A model generated the notes under the pieces. That model did no database searches, was not told the DNA's origin, and saw only the letters and a program-made list of their open reading frames with translations. Positions 63,979 through 64,000 of a stretch of DNA of 64,000 nucleotides are shown here, piece after piece. Made by a program: the position numbers and the translations under genes. Origin of the DNA: Mycobacterium gastri (GTDB lineage: Bacteria > Actinomycetota > Actinomycetes > Mycobacteriales > Mycobacteriaceae); NCBI RefSeq assembly GCF_002102175.1, contig NZ_LQOX01000055.1:1-64000 (forward strand), given 5' to 3'. The number at the start of each line of letters is the position of its first letter. The stretch's first letter is position 1.

Positions 63979-64000
63979 GGCATGACAATCGATTCGGTGA

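Overview
The window reads as a high-GC actinobacterial chromosome, almost certainly a slow-growing Mycobacterium. It has many GTG/TTG starts and short ATGA/GTGA overlaps. It carries families typical of the genus: a Pks5-like polyketide synthase, PapA acyltransferases, MmpL, a Sap/GAP-type protein, PtkA/PtpA and CmtR/PacL/CtpG. Several gene runs match M. tuberculosis gene order as I recall it. All assignments come from reading motifs and remembered synteny; no database search was run.

Region by region. (1) 0-4.3 kb: a GMC oxidoreductase, an aldo/keto reductase and a UDP-glycosyltransferase of the mycobacterial glycolipid type. (2) 4.5-7.1 kb: a small hypothetical protein, an epoxide hydrolase, a cation diffusion facilitator and an 18-codon membrane microORF. 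(3) 7.3-14.5 kb: a block collinear with Rv2236c-Rv2228c (cobD; the leftward ptkA-ptpA-SURF1 operon; cobC, Nif3-like, zinc-ribbon protein, RNase H/phosphatase). (4) 14.6-18.8 kb: a leftward catabolic operon of two amidohydrolases and a cytochrome P450, with an apparently leaderless promoter. (5) 18.8-25.7 kb: accessory DNA with a VapC relic and its surviving antitoxin, a bicovalent-FAD oxidase, a broken 13E12 gene, the cmtR-pacL2-ctpG metal-efflux operon, and an intergenic region with a 46-bp palindrome. (6) 25.7-37.6 kb: a leftward lipid locus of pks5-like PKS, PapA and MmpL. (7) 38.4-42.1 kb: a block matching Rv1531-Rv1535 (AhpD-like, thioesterase, nitronate monooxygenase, TetR, and an M-box Mg2+ riboswitch ahead of the Rv1535 homologue). 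(8) 42.2-50.1 kb: a glycolipid island of two GT2 glycosyltransferases running rightward against a leftward operon of PapA, condensation-type acyltransferase, UDP-glycosyltransferase, Sap/GAP-like membrane protein and methyltransferase. (9) 50.6-63.5 kb: T-box-controlled ileS, a sulfatase, a methyltransferase, dinX, ansA, lspA, an RluD-type synthase, a pseudogene patch with remains of trHbN and a YciI-like protein, and two SDRs (Rv1536-Rv1544 order). (10) 63.7-64.0 kb: two opposed arrays of a 20-bp repeat.

How the genes could work together. The PKS would make a methyl-branched acyl chain and the PapA proteins would esterify it onto a sugar core. The glycosyltransferases and methyltransferase would decorate that core, and the MmpL and Sap/GAP-like proteins would move the product through the membrane. 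The resulting acylated glycolipid (lipooligosaccharide- or acyltrehalose-like) is an inference. The most notable arrangement is the 42-50 kb island. It sits between the M-box/Rv1535 unit and the T-box/ileS unit, which are neighbours in M. tuberculosis, and it carries paralogues of the glycosyltransferase at 3 kb and the PapA at 30 kb.
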